Shown piece after piece: positions 1 to 8,094 of a stretch of DNA of 64,000 bases; position 1 is the stretch's first letter, and each line of letters begins with the position of its first letter. Under the pieces are notes generated by a model. It saw only the letters and a program-made list of their open reading frames with translations, was not told where the DNA came from and made no database searches. A program made the translations under genes and the position numbers. The DNA comes from an uncultured beta proteobacterium (lineage in GTDB: Bacteria > Pseudomonadota > Gammaproteobacteria > Burkholderiales > Burkholderiaceae_C). The stretch covers positions 51,184 through 115,183 of the forward strand of contig CAJAES010000069.1 of the NCBI GenBank assembly GCA_903938815.1, written 5' to 3'.

Positions 1-281
1 GCCGCCGCCGCAGCCGTGCCGCCGCTCTTCACGCACAGCAGCACGAGCGCGGGGCGCAGGTCTGGGGGAATGGTCTCGTGCAGAGACAGTGCGCCGGGCT
101 TGATCTGCTGCAGCCGCCCATCGAGGTCGGTCAGCGTGAGGCCCTGGCTGCTCAGCGCCGTGAGCACCCGCGGGCGGCCGACGAAAACCACGTCAGCGCC
201 GGCGGACTGCAGCGCGCCGCCGACGAAGCAGCCCACGGTGCCGGCGCCCATCACGAGCACCGGCCCGGAAGCGTTGCTCAT
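1..281 (-). CDS. panE: 2-dehydropantoate 2-reductase, N-terminal part (runs off window)
   Basis: The first 93 codons of a ketopantoate reductase, which uses NADPH to reduce 2-dehydropantoate to pantoate in pantothenate/CoA synthesis. Translating the reverse strand from the ATG at 279-281 gives a beta-strand followed by GAGTVG (GxGxxG), the Rossmann NADPH-binding loop, and later the segment LVLLCVKS that is typical of the PanE/ApbA family. The C-terminal catalytic domain lies outside the window, so completeness cannot be judged. Its ATG overlaps the stop codon of the upstream membrane gene (ATGA, 278-281), so the two are probably translated together. A paralogous ketopantoate-reductase-like oxidoreductase cannot be excluded. 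Confidence 0.75.
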   Translation of the reverse strand, partial: MSNASGPVLVMGAGTVGCFVGGALQSAGADVVFVGRPRVLTALSSQGLTLTDLDGRLQQIKPGALSLHETIPPDLRPALVLLCVKSGGTAAAA

Positions 282-823
282 CGCGTGGCGGGGTGGGCCA
301 GGTCGCGCAGGTGCGTGGGACCGGCGTGGCGCTCGATGTCGGCCATCAGCCCCTTGAACAGGCCCAGCGCCGCGAGCATTTCCAGCACCACGAACATCGG
401 CCCGACGAGCAGACCGACGATGTCGTCGGCGAAGGCCGGCTTGCGGCCTTCGTAGTAGTGGCCGACGAACTGGATCAACCAGCCGATGGCGAAGAGGCCC
501 ACGCCCCAGCCCAGCCAGCCGGCGGTGCCGTCGGCCGCCAGCGGCTGCCCGGCGGCGAACAGCAGCCCGGTGGCGGCGCTGACCGCGATGCCCAGCGCCA
601 GTTGCCCGCGCGTGAGGTACCAGGCGGTGCCCAGCGCGAAGACGGCCCAGGCCGGCGTGAGGGGCAGACCCGCCACGTCGAACGACGGCCTCGCGAGCAG
701 CACCCCGATCGCGAACACGATCAGGGGCACGCCGACGAGGTGGGTGGAGATGTTGCGCCGGTCGCGGTGGTACTCGGCGTAGAGCTTCAGCAGGTCGTCA
801 GCGGAACGGAATGGGCTGGCCAT
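278..823 (-). CDS. Mpo1-like / DUF962 membrane protein
   Basis: A 181-residue membrane protein of the DUF962 (YGL010w/Mpo1-like) family. The N-terminus carries LYAEYHRDRRNISTHLVG, matching the family pattern of a conserved His just before the first membrane span. Several hydrophobic spans follow, and a second motif with GHYYEGRKPA lies near residue 125. Yeast Mpo1 is an Fe(II)-dependent dioxygenase in fatty-acid alpha-oxidation; bacterial function is not established, so only the family is called. The start has a good ribosome site (AAGGAG, 7 nt upstream) and a TACAGT -10-like box upstream. It overlaps panE by 4 bp and is divergent from dcd. Confidence 0.8.
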   Translation of the reverse strand: MASPFRSADDLLKLYAEYHRDRRNISTHLVGVPLIVFAIGVLLARPSFDVAGLPLTPAWAVFALGTAWYLTRGQLALGIAVSAATGLLFAAGQPLAADGTAGWLGWGVGLFAIGWLIQFVGHYYEGRKPAFADDIVGLLVGPMFVVLEMLAALGLFKGLMADIERHAGPTHLRDLAHPATR

Positions 824-860
824 GGCAGGTCTCCTTGGTGGACACTGTAGCGCAGGCTCC

Positions 861-866
861 TAGAAT
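861..866 (+). promoter_or_regulatory. -10 box (TAGAAT) immediately upstream of dcd
   Basis: TAGAAT lies exactly 6 nt before the dcd ATG, with no Shine-Dalgarno between. If used, transcription would start at or next to the A of the start codon, giving a leaderless mRNA. No convincing -35 is seen at the usual spacing, so this is a prediction. Confidence 0.4.
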
Positions 867-872
867 CGGCAC

Positions 873-1442
873 ATGAGCATCAAGAGCGACAAGTGGATCC
901 GCCGCATGGCCGAGCAGCACGGCATGATCGAGCCGTTCGAGCCCGGGCAGGTGCGCGTGTCGCCCGACGGGCAGAAGATCGTCAGCTACGGCACGAGCAG
1001 CTACGGGTACGACATCCGCTGCGCGCCGGAGTTCAAGGTCTTCACCAACATCTACAGCACCGTCGTCGACCCGAAGAACTTCGACCCGAAGAGCTTCGTC
1101 GACATCGAGAGCGACGTCTGCATCATCCCGCCCAACAGCTTCGCGCTGGCGCGCACGATGGAGTACTTCCGCATCCCGCGCAACGTGCTCACCATCTGCC
1201 TGGGCAAGAGCACCTACGCGCGCTGCGGCATCATCGTCAACGTGACGCCCTTCGAGCCCGAGTGGGAAGGCTATGTCACGCTGGAGTTCAGCAACACCAC
1301 GCCCCTGCCGGCCAAGATCTACGCCGGCGAAGGCTGCGCGCAGGTGCTGTTCTTCGAGAGCGACGAAGTCTGCGAGACCAGCTACAAGGACCGCGGTGGC
1401 AAATACCAGGGCCAGCGCGGCGTGACCTTGCCGAAGACATGA
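873..1442 (+). CDS. dcd: dCTP deaminase
   Basis: Deaminates dCTP to dUTP, feeding dUMP/dTMP synthesis in the cytoplasm. The 189-residue length is normal. Family landmarks are SSYGYDIRC (43-50), GKSTYARCG (111-119) and [14 protein letters not shown] around 128-140. Glu138 falls at the same position as the catalytic Glu of E. coli Dcd. The C-terminus [14 protein letters not shown] is the flexible nucleotide-covering tail. The gene is followed 10 bp later by the metallopeptidase gene, so the two may be cotranscribed. Confidence 0.95.
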   Translation: MSIKSDKWIRRMAEQHGMIEPFEPGQVRVSPDGQKIVSYGTSSYGYDIRCAPEFKVFTNIYSTVVDPKNFDPKSFVDIESDVCIIPPNSFALARTMEYFRIPRNVLTICLGKSTYARCGIIVNVTPFEPEWEGYVTLEFSNTTPLPAKIYAGEGCAQVLFFESDEVCETSYKDRGGKYQGQRGVTLPKT

Positions 1443-1452
1443 GAACCGCCCC

Positions 1453-2343
1453 ATGAAGTGGGAAGGCCACCGCCGCAGCGAGAACGTCGAGGATCGGCGT
1501 GGCGACGGCGGGGCAGGCGGGGGCGGACTCCCGCGCATGGGCCCGCGCATCGGCGGGCGCGGCCTCGGCATCGGCAGCATCGCGATCGCGCTGGTCGCGG
1601 GCTGGGTCTTCGGCATCAACCCGCTCACCGTTCTCGGCTTGCTGGGCGGCATCGACGCCGGCCCGGCGGCGCAGGCGCCGGCCGCACGCGCGCCCGCGCA
1701 GGACCCGCAATCCCTGTTCGTCTCCACCGTGCTGGCCGACACCGAGGACGTCTGGAACGCCATCTTCAAGGCCGGCGGCAGCGCGTATCGCGAACCTACG
1801 CTCGTGCTGTTTCGCGGCGCCACGCCCACGGCCTGCGGCACCGGGCAGTCGGCCATGGGACCGTTCTATTGCCCCGGCGACCAGAAGGTCTACATCGACC
1901 TCGAGTTCTTCCAGACCCTGTCGAGCCGCATGGGCGCGCCGGGCGACTTCGCGCAGGCCTACGTGGTCGCGCACGAGGTGGGCCACCATGTCCAGGGCCT
2001 GCTCGGCGTGACGCAGAAGGTCGAGGCCCTGCGCGGCAAGCTGCCGAAGGCGCAGATGAACGCGATGTCGGTGCGCGTGGAACTGCAGGCCGACTGCCTG
2101 GCGGGCGTGTGGACGCACCATTCCCAGAAGGGCAAGGGCTGGCTCGACCAGAGCGACGTGCAGGAGGCGCTCAACGCCGCATCCCGCATCGGTGATGACA
2201 CCCTTCAGCGCCAGTCCCAGGGCACGGTGGTGCCCGAGAGCTTCACGCACGGCACCAGTGCGCAGCGCATGCGCTGGTTCAGCCGCGGCATGCAGGACGG
2301 CAGCGTGGCCGGCTGCAACACCTTCGACACCAAGACACTCTGA
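1453..2343 (+). CDS. ypfJ: YpfJ-family neutral zinc metallopeptidase
   Basis: A 296-residue member of the putative neutral zinc metallopeptidase family (E. coli YpfJ). A basic, glycine-rich N-terminus (MKWEGHRRSENVEDRRGDGG) precedes one membrane span (about residues 35-60). The catalytic domain carries HEVGHH starting at His174, a zincin HExxH variant, with a downstream Glu in the ELQADCLAG segment as likely third ligand. YCPGDQKVYIDL is another family signature. Substrates are unknown. It lies 10 bp after dcd. Confidence 0.88.
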   Translation: MKWEGHRRSENVEDRRGDGGAGGGGLPRMGPRIGGRGLGIGSIAIALVAGWVFGINPLTVLGLLGGIDAGPAAQAPAARAPAQDPQSLFVSTVLADTEDVWNAIFKAGGSAYREPTLVLFRGATPTACGTGQSAMGPFYCPGDQKVYIDLEFFQTLSSRMGAPGDFAQAYVVAHEVGHHVQGLLGVTQKVEALRGKLPKAQMNAMSVRVELQADCLAGVWTHHSQKGKGWLDQSDVQEALNAASRIGDDTLQRQSQGTVVPESFTHGTSAQRMRWFSRGMQDGSVAGCNTFDTKTL

Positions 2344-2450
2344 CAGGAACTGAGGCCGGATGCGGCCTCTGATCCCGCGCTGCCCAGGGGCTTGGCGGGC
2401 GCACGATGGCATCAGCCGCCGCGGTGTCGGTGGCACTGGAAGGAGCTGCG

Positions 2451-2723
2451 ATGAAACGCCCGCCCATGCCCGTCAGATTCGAGCCCGCGCCGCCCTGCGT
2501 GGTGGTGGCCACCGCGCCCCTCGTGCGCCTGGCGCGCTTCAAGCGGCTGATGGCCGAGGACGGCTGGTCCGTCGACCTGGGCCGCATGTGCCTGGACCGC
2601 CGCTACGCGCACGACCTGCTCGTGATGGCGCACCAGAGCGCCAGCGACGCGCTGCGCGAGCTGGCGGTGACGCTCTTCGCGGACTACGAGACCGTGCCGC
2701 CGCCGCGCTTCACCCTGCAGTGA
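2451..2723 (+). CDS. Hypothetical protein, 90 aa
   Basis: Not recognised. The ATG at 2451 is chosen over an upstream in-frame ATG (2406) because GGAAGGAG sits just ahead of it. The product is small, soluble-looking and has no signal peptide or membrane span; the middle is rich in Arg/Leu/Ala (RLARFKRLMAEDGW). Its end overlaps the convergent lldD gene by 14 bp. Codon use is typical for the genome. Confidence 0.55.
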   Translation: MKRPPMPVRFEPAPPCVVVATAPLVRLARFKRLMAEDGWSVDLGRMCLDRRYAHDLLVMAHQSASDALRELAVTLFADYETVPPPRFTLQ

Positions 2724-3882
2724 CTGCCGGAGCGGTCGGGAAGGTGCCGGGCAGCAGGATGCTCCGGTCCACGGTCGACATCTTCGTGTGGCCGCAGAAC
2801 GCCATCGTGAGATCGAGTTCCTTGTGGATGATCTCCAGCGTCTTCGTGACGCCGGCTTCGCCCATGGCGCCCAGGCCGTACAGGAACGCGCGGCCGATGT
2901 AGCAGCCCTTGGCGCCCAGCGCCACGGCCTTCAGCACATCCTGCCCGCTGCGCACGCCGCCGTCCATGTGGACCTCGATCTTCGAGCCCACCTCGGCCAC
3001 GATGCCGGGCAGCGAGTTGATGCTGGATTCGGCGCCGTCGAGCTGCCGCCCGCCGTGGTTGCTGACGATCAGCGCGTCGGCGCCGGAGGCCACCGCGAGC
3101 TTCGCATCCTCGACGTCCTGGATGCCCTTGAGGATGAGCTTGCCGCCCCAGCGCTTCTTGATCCATTCCACGTCTCCCCAGTTCAGCGCGGGGTCGAACT
3201 GCTTGGCCGTCCACTCGGACAGGCTGCCCATGTTCTCGACGCCCGAGACATGGCCGACGATGTTGCCGAACTGCCGCCGCTTCGTGCCGGCCATGCCCAG
3301 GCACCAGCGCGGCTTGGAGGCCAGGTTGATCAGGTTGGCGATGGTGAGCTTGGGCGGCGCCGAGAGCCCGTTCTTCAGGTCCTTGTGGCGCTGCCCGAGG
3401 ATCTGCAGATCGAGCGTCAGCACCAGCGCGCCGCACTTCGCGGCCTTGGCGCGGTCGATCAGGCGCTCGATGAAGGCGCGGTCCTTCATGACGTAGAGCT
3501 GGAACCAGAACGGCGCCTTGGTGTGGGTGGCGATGTCCTCGATGGAGCAGATGCTCATCGTCGACAGCGTGAAGGGGATCCCGAACTTCTCGGCCGCGCG
3601 CGCGGCCAGGATCTCGCCGTCGGCGTGCTGCATGCCGGTGAGGCCGGTGGGCGCGATGGCCACGGGCATGGCCACGTCGACCCCGACCATCTTCGACGCC
3701 GTGCTGCGGCCTTCCATGTTGACGGCCACGCGCTGGCGCAGCTTGATCTTCTGGAAATCGCTCTCGTTGGCGCGGTAGGTGCTCTCCGTCCAGCTGCCGC
3801 TGTCGGCGTAGTCGTAGAACATGCGCGGCACGCGCTTCTGGGCCAGGCGGCGCAGGTCTTCGATGTTGGTGATGGTGGTCAT
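2710..3882 (-). CDS. lldD: FMN-dependent alpha-hydroxy-acid dehydrogenase (L-lactate dehydrogenase type)
   Basis: Oxidises an L-2-hydroxy acid (lactate in the best-known members) to the 2-keto acid with FMN, usually passing electrons to the respiratory chain. The 390-residue length fits the family. Visible landmarks: N-terminal MFYDYADSGSWTESTYR, FMN-contact segment PVAIAPTGLTGM (73-84), the catalytic His276 in SNHGGRQLD, and DGGVRSGQDVLKA near 310. A GAGGAG ribosome site precedes the ATG. It is last in a minus-strand operon after dctP-dctQ-dctM, which suggests that the transported compound is its substrate. Mandelate- or glycolate-type specificity cannot be excluded. Confidence 0.88.
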   Translation of the reverse strand: MTTITNIEDLRRLAQKRVPRMFYDYADSGSWTESTYRANESDFQKIKLRQRVAVNMEGRSTASKMVGVDVAMPVAIAPTGLTGMQHADGEILAARAAEKFGIPFTLSTMSICSIEDIATHTKAPFWFQLYVMKDRAFIERLIDRAKAAKCGALVLTLDLQILGQRHKDLKNGLSAPPKLTIANLINLASKPRWCLGMAGTKRRQFGNIVGHVSGVENMGSLSEWTAKQFDPALNWGDVEWIKKRWGGKLILKGIQDVEDAKLAVASGADALIVSNHGGRQLDGAESSINSLPGIVAEVGSKIEVHMDGGVRSGQDVLKAVALGAKGCYIGRAFLYGLGAMGEAGVTKTLEIIHKELDLTMAFCGHTKMSTVDRSILLPGTFPTAPAVTAG

Positions 3883-3994
3883 GCTTGTCTCCTCTGCGGG
3901 GATGCTACCGGCCGCCGCGCGCCGCGGCCGGAAACTTTGTCGGGTGCCGCCATCGGCCGGTGGACGCCGCCTTCGGCTGCGGCCGCTGCTGCGG

Positions 3995-5299
3995 CTAGAG
4001 CCCCAGCACCTTCGGCAACCACAACGCCAAGCCGGGGAACGCGCAAAGAATCACAAGGCGCACCAGGTCGACCGCGATGAAGGGCATGGTGCCCCGGTAG
4101 ATGCGTCCGAGTGGGATGTCGCGCGCGATCGAGTTGATCACGAAGACGTTCATGCCCACCGGCGGGCAGATCATGCCGAAGGTGACCGCCATGACGACAA
4201 TGACGCCGAACCACACCGGGTCGAAGCCGAGCTGCGTCATGGCCGGGAAGACGATCGGCACCGTCAGCAGGATCATCGCGAGCTCGTCCATCACGGCGCC
4301 CAGCACGAAGTAGCCGAGCATCACGATGGCCAGCACGCCGTACGCCCCCACGGGCAGGTTGACGAGCCAGTCGACCGCGTTCTGCGTGAACTGCGTGATG
4401 GTGAGGAAGTAGCCGAACAGGAAGGCGCCGACCACGATCATCATGATGGCCGACGACACGCGCAGCGAGTCGATCAGCGCCGCGCGGATCTGCTTCCAGC
4501 GCAGCCGGCCCCGCAGCACCCCGATCAGCAGCGTGCCGGTGGCGCCCACGCCCGAGGCTTCCTGCACCGTGAACAGGCCGCCGTAGATGCCGCCGAGCAC
4601 GAACACGAACAGCAGCACCACGGCCCAGAGATCCTTCAGGCTGCCCAGGCGCTCGGACCAGCTGTAACGGCGGCCGCTGGGCAGGTGCAAGGGATCCCGC
4701 ATGGCGACCCACTGCACCACCGCCACGTAGAACAGCACTCCGATCAGCCCGGGCACCACGCCGGCTGCGAACAGCTTGGCGATATCGACCTCGGTCATGA
4801 TGCCGTACAGCACGAAGATCGTCGACGGCGGGATCATGATGCCCAGCGTGCCGCCGGCCGCGATGAGGCCGGCCGAGAAGCCGGGGTCGTAGCCGGCCTT
4901 GCGCATCTCCGGCAGCGCCACCTGCGACATCGTCGCGGCCGTGGCCACCGATGAGCCGTTGATGGCCGCGAAGCCGCCGCAGGCCGCGATGCTGGCATAG
5001 GCCAGCCCGCCGCGGCGGTGGCCGAACCAGGCGCGGCCGGCATCGAAGAGTTCCCGGCTCATGCCCGAGTGCGACGCGAAGGCGCCCATCAGGATGAACA
5101 TCGGAATGACGAGCAGGTTGTAGTCGGTCAGCACCGACAACGGCACGTTGCCGAGCAGGTTCAGGGCCGGCTTCAGCCCCGTCAGCGTGCCGAAGCCCAC
5201 CACGCCCGTGATGCCCATGGCCACGCCGATGGGCACGCGCAGCGCCATCAGCGCGAACATCCCGATGAAGCCCAGCAGGGCGACCATGTCACGATCCAT
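3995..5299 (-). CDS. dctM: TRAP transporter large permease (DctM)
   Basis: The large membrane subunit of a tripartite ATP-independent periplasmic transporter, which takes up an organic acid with an ion gradient. The 434 residues form about 12 hydrophobic spans. Family signatures include the N-terminal FIGMFALMALRVPIGVAMGI, GGFAAINGSSVATAATMSQVALPEMRKAGYD and GGTLGIMIPPSTIFVLYG. Its start overlaps the end of dctQ by 11 bp. lldD follows 112 bp downstream on the same strand. Confidence 0.93.
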   Translation of the reverse strand: MDRDMVALLGFIGMFALMALRVPIGVAMGITGVVGFGTLTGLKPALNLLGNVPLSVLTDYNLLVIPMFILMGAFASHSGMSRELFDAGRAWFGHRRGGLAYASIAACGGFAAINGSSVATAATMSQVALPEMRKAGYDPGFSAGLIAAGGTLGIMIPPSTIFVLYGIMTEVDIAKLFAAGVVPGLIGVLFYVAVVQWVAMRDPLHLPSGRRYSWSERLGSLKDLWAVVLLFVFVLGGIYGGLFTVQEASGVGATGTLLIGVLRGRLRWKQIRAALIDSLRVSSAIMMIVVGAFLFGYFLTITQFTQNAVDWLVNLPVGAYGVLAIVMLGYFVLGAVMDELAMILLTVPIVFPAMTQLGFDPVWFGVIVVMAVTFGMICPPVGMNVFVINSIARDIPLGRIYRGTMPFIAVDLVRLVILCAFPGLALWLPKVLGL

Positions 5300-5783
5300 G
5301 GGGACCCCCTTCGGCGAGGTCGTCCTGGGTGTCGTGCCCCCGGATCAGTTCGAGAACGCGCGCCAGGGCCAGCACCGCGCCGGCCACCGCCCCGCAGGCG
5401 GCGATGGAGGTGAACCACATCAGCGGCAGGCGCAGGTCGGAGGTGGCCTGCGTGCCGCTGGCCAGCACCTTGGAAAACACCATCCAGGCCATCGGCGCCA
5501 GGAAGCACAGCGTGACGATGCCCGCGACGATGTCGAGCAGGCGTCGACCGCCCGGCTTGAGATGCTCCCAGACGATGTCGACGGCGATGTGGCCCGCGTG
5601 ATAGGTGGTCACGGCAATGCCCCAGAAGAGCGCGATCGCCATCAGCATCTTGGTGCCGTCGAACCAGTCGGGAATCTGCACCGAGACCAGGTCGCGCAAG
5701 GCGACGTTGGTCGCCGTGAGCAGCGCGATCAGCAGAAGAAAAACGGCCGCCACCGTTTCGGTGGCGGCCAGCAGGCGCTTCAT
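5289..5783 (-). CDS. dctQ: TRAP transporter small permease (DctQ)
   Basis: A 164-residue four-span membrane protein, the small subunit that pairs with DctM. The start at MKRLLAATETVAAVF (5783) is preferred over an upstream in-frame start because it begins exactly at the first hydrophobic span. The segment VALRDLVSVQIPDWFDGTK between spans 1 and 2 is characteristic of DctQ proteins. It lies 31 bp after dctP and overlaps dctM. Confidence 0.88.
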   Translation of the reverse strand: MKRLLAATETVAAVFLLLIALLTATNVALRDLVSVQIPDWFDGTKMLMAIALFWGIAVTTYHAGHIAVDIVWEHLKPGGRRLLDIVAGIVTLCFLAPMAWMVFSKVLASGTQATSDLRLPLMWFTSIAACGAVAGAVLALARVLELIRGHDTQDDLAEGGPHGS

Positions 5784-5814
5784 GGCGTGGGTGTCTTCCG
5801 GCGTCGGGAGGGGA

Positions 5815-6840
5815 TCAGTACGCGCCGCCGGTCTTGGCCAGCTGCCCGCGCAGGTCGTCGAGCGCCTTCTTGCCGTCGATGCCCGTCTTGGCGGCACCGG
5901 CCACCCACTGGTCGTACACCGGCGCGACGGCCTTCTTCCAGTTGTCGATCTGCGCCTTGCTCATCGGCACCATCGTGTGGCCGCCCATGGCGACCAGCTT
6001 CTCGCGGCCGGCGTCCTCGGCATCGCCCCAGGCCGCACCGACCTTGGCCGCCCACTCGTTGTTGCAGTGGTTGTCCATGACCTTCTTCTGGTTGGCCGAC
6101 AGGCCGTCGTACCAGTCCTTGTTCATCGCCCAGACGAACACGGCCGCGTACAGGCGCATGTCGGTGTGGTACTTCGTGACCTTGTCGATGCCGAAGCTGA
6201 TGATCGAGTTCCAGGGGAAGGTGATGGCATCGGCCACGCCCTTTTCCAGCGCGTCGCGCGATTCCGGCGCCGAGACCTGCACGGCCGTGCCGCCGAGCAC
6301 GTTGACCATCTGGCTCACGGTGCCGTTCGCCGGGCGGATCTTCATGCCCTTGATCTGCGCCGGGTCGGTCAGTGCGACCTTGGAGTGGAAGGTGCCGACG
6401 TGCAGGTGCGACAGGCAGACCTTGACGTCCTTCATCTCCCGCTCGGCGTACTGGCGGTACCAGGCGTCCAGCGCCTGCGAGGCCGGGCCCGGCTTGTCCA
6501 CCAGGAAGGGCAGTTCACCCGCGGCGATGACGGGGAAGCGGCCCGGCTGGTAGCCCGGGTTCACGTAGGCGACCGTGGCGATGCCGTCACGCGCCATGTC
6601 GTAGTGGTCGGCTGCCTTGCCGAGCTGCTGCGCGGGGTAGATGGTGACCTTGATGCTGCCACCCGACGCGGCCTCGATCGACTTGCCCCAGGGGATGAAG
6701 CCCGTGGTGGCCAGCAGGTGGTTGCCCGGCACCCAGTGCGCCAGCTTGATCTCGGTGGGCTTGTCCTGGGCGGCGGCCGGCAGGGCGGCGAACGCGACTG
6801 CGGCAACGGCGGCGATCGGGAGCAGGCGGGGCAGCTTCAT
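5815..6840 (-). CDS. dctP: TRAP transporter substrate-binding protein (DctP)
   Basis: A 341-residue periplasmic binding protein with a clear signal peptide (MKLPRLLPIAAVAAVAFAAL, cleavage likely after AAAQ). The mature part begins TEIKLAHWVPGNHLL and has the DctP-family features GMKIRPANGTVSQMVNVLG and EKGVADAITFPWNSI; the Arg in KIRP is the usual carboxylate-binding residue. A GGAGA ribosome site precedes the ATG at 6840. It is first in the dctP-dctQ-dctM-lldD operon, so a 2-hydroxy-carboxylate is a reasonable guess at substrate, not shown. Confidence 0.9.
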   Translation of the reverse strand: MKLPRLLPIAAVAAVAFAALPAAAQDKPTEIKLAHWVPGNHLLATTGFIPWGKSIEAASGGSIKVTIYPAQQLGKAADHYDMARDGIATVAYVNPGYQPGRFPVIAAGELPFLVDKPGPASQALDAWYRQYAEREMKDVKVCLSHLHVGTFHSKVALTDPAQIKGMKIRPANGTVSQMVNVLGGTAVQVSAPESRDALEKGVADAITFPWNSIISFGIDKVTKYHTDMRLYAAVFVWAMNKDWYDGLSANQKKVMDNHCNNEWAAKVGAAWGDAEDAGREKLVAMGGHTMVPMSKAQIDNWKKAVAPVYDQWVAGAAKTGIDGKKALDDLRGQLAKTGGAY

Positions 6841-6986
6841 GGTGGGTCTCCGGGGGGACATTTATTGACAAAGTGTAATGATGACGCACTGCGGCATGCC
6901 CGGGCGGGGGTGGAATCCCTGAAGCGGCGCAAACCGGCATGCCGGCCCGGAACGCCCTGCGGCGCCATCATCGTTAGCATCGTGCC

Positions 6987-7367
6987 ATGACACGGCCTTT
7001 GCAGCGACCCGGCTGGCAGCGTGGCCTGTGGCTTGCCGCGGGCGCGCTGGCGCTGGCGACGGGCATCGTCGGCATCGTGCTCCCCCTGCTGCCGACCACG
7101 CCCTTCGTGATCCTGGCCGCGTTCTGCTTCGCGCGGGGCAGCGAGCGCTGGGAGCACTGGCTGCTCTCGCACCGCCGGTTCGGGCCGATGCTTCATTCCT
7201 GGCGTGCCCGCCGCGTCATTCCGTGGCGTGCCAAGGTGCTGGCCTGGGTGATGATGGCCGGTGGCGCCGGCTGGGCTGCGTGGACGATGCCCGGCCCCTG
7301 GCGTTGGGCGCCCGCGGTGATCTGCCTCGCGGTCGGGGTGTGGATGGCGCGTCTGCCCAGCCGCTGA
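6987..7367 (+). CDS. DUF454 (YbaN-family) inner-membrane protein
   Basis: A 126-residue membrane protein. The pattern LATGIVGIVLPLLPTTPFVI followed by AAFCFARGSERWEHWLLSH is the hallmark of the YbaN/DUF454 family. There are three to four hydrophobic spans, with a basic loop (WRARRVIPWRAK). Function is unknown. A TAGCAT box (6975-6980) sits exactly 6 nt before the ATG with no ribosome site, as at dcd. Confidence 0.85.
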   Translation: MTRPLQRPGWQRGLWLAAGALALATGIVGIVLPLLPTTPFVILAAFCFARGSERWEHWLLSHRRFGPMLHSWRARRVIPWRAKVLAWVMMAGGAGWAAWTMPGPWRWAPAVICLAVGVWMARLPSR

Positions 7368-7394
7368 CGAGCGGTCGGCGGCAGGCCTCAGCCG

Positions 7395-8087
7395 TCAGTC
7401 GTATTCGCCCTTGGGCCGTGGCCGGGGGCGACGCTGCGGGTTGAAGCTCAGCGTGGCGCTGGCGCTGGCGGAGCCCTTCAGCTGCAGTGCCTGCGTGGCC
7501 TGCCCGGTGAGCTGGTCCGGGTGCCACAGGCGCAGTTCCGCGGCGCCGTCGGGCATGCCGCTGACCGTGGCGCGGCCGAACTCGTCGGTCACGGCCACCC
7601 ACGGCGTGCCGGAGATGAACAGGTGGCCGCGCATCGAGCCGTGGATGTGGCAGCCGAGCACCACGCTGCCCGGCGCCTCGAAGGTGACGTCCGCGCTGGC
7701 CTTGGCCGGCCCCGCCTGCACGCCGGCCAGCCGGAGCTCGAACGACTTGGCGGGCGGCACGGCGCCCATGGGCCCGGTGCCCAGCGAACGCACGTGGTGG
7801 TCGTAGCGATCCTGGTTGACGAAGCGCACGGTCGTCCCGGCGGGGATGGCCGTGACGTAGGGTTCGAAGCGGTTGTCGCGTTGAAGGATCGTGACGCTGG
7901 CCGTAGCCGGGCTCGCTGCCGGGCTGGCCACCGCCGGGACGACCATCACCACCACATCGGGCGCAGGGCGCCCCGACGCGGTGGTCACGGTCACCTGCAG
8001 GTCGGCCGCCGCAGCCAACCCGCAGGCCTGGGTCAGAGCCAAGGCCAAGGCCAGGGCGAGCTTGCCGGGCAGGGCGTTTCGTTTCAT
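7395..8087 (-). CDS. Secreted cupredoxin-like copper protein
   Basis: A 230-residue exported protein. The signal peptide is MKRNALPGKLALALALALTQ (cleavage near AAA). A plastocyanin-like region follows: FVNQDRYDHHVRS supplies a candidate ligand His, and GCHIHGSMRGHLFI supplies Cys, His and Met in a type-1 copper arrangement. A second beta-rich part (TVSGMPDGAAELRLWHP) resembles the carboxypeptidase-regulatory-like tail of methylamine-utilisation-type cupredoxins. The C-terminus is basic (RRPRPRPKGEYD). Copper redox function is inferred. It lies 7 bp after dinB on the same strand. Confidence 0.75.
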   Translation of the reverse strand: MKRNALPGKLALALALALTQACGLAAAADLQVTVTTASGRPAPDVVVMVVPAVASPAASPATASVTILQRDNRFEPYVTAIPAGTTVRFVNQDRYDHHVRSLGTGPMGAVPPAKSFELRLAGVQAGPAKASADVTFEAPGSVVLGCHIHGSMRGHLFISGTPWVAVTDEFGRATVSGMPDGAAELRLWHPDQLTGQATQALQLKGSASASATLSFNPQRRPRPRPKGEYD

Positions 8088-8094
8088 GCGGCCA

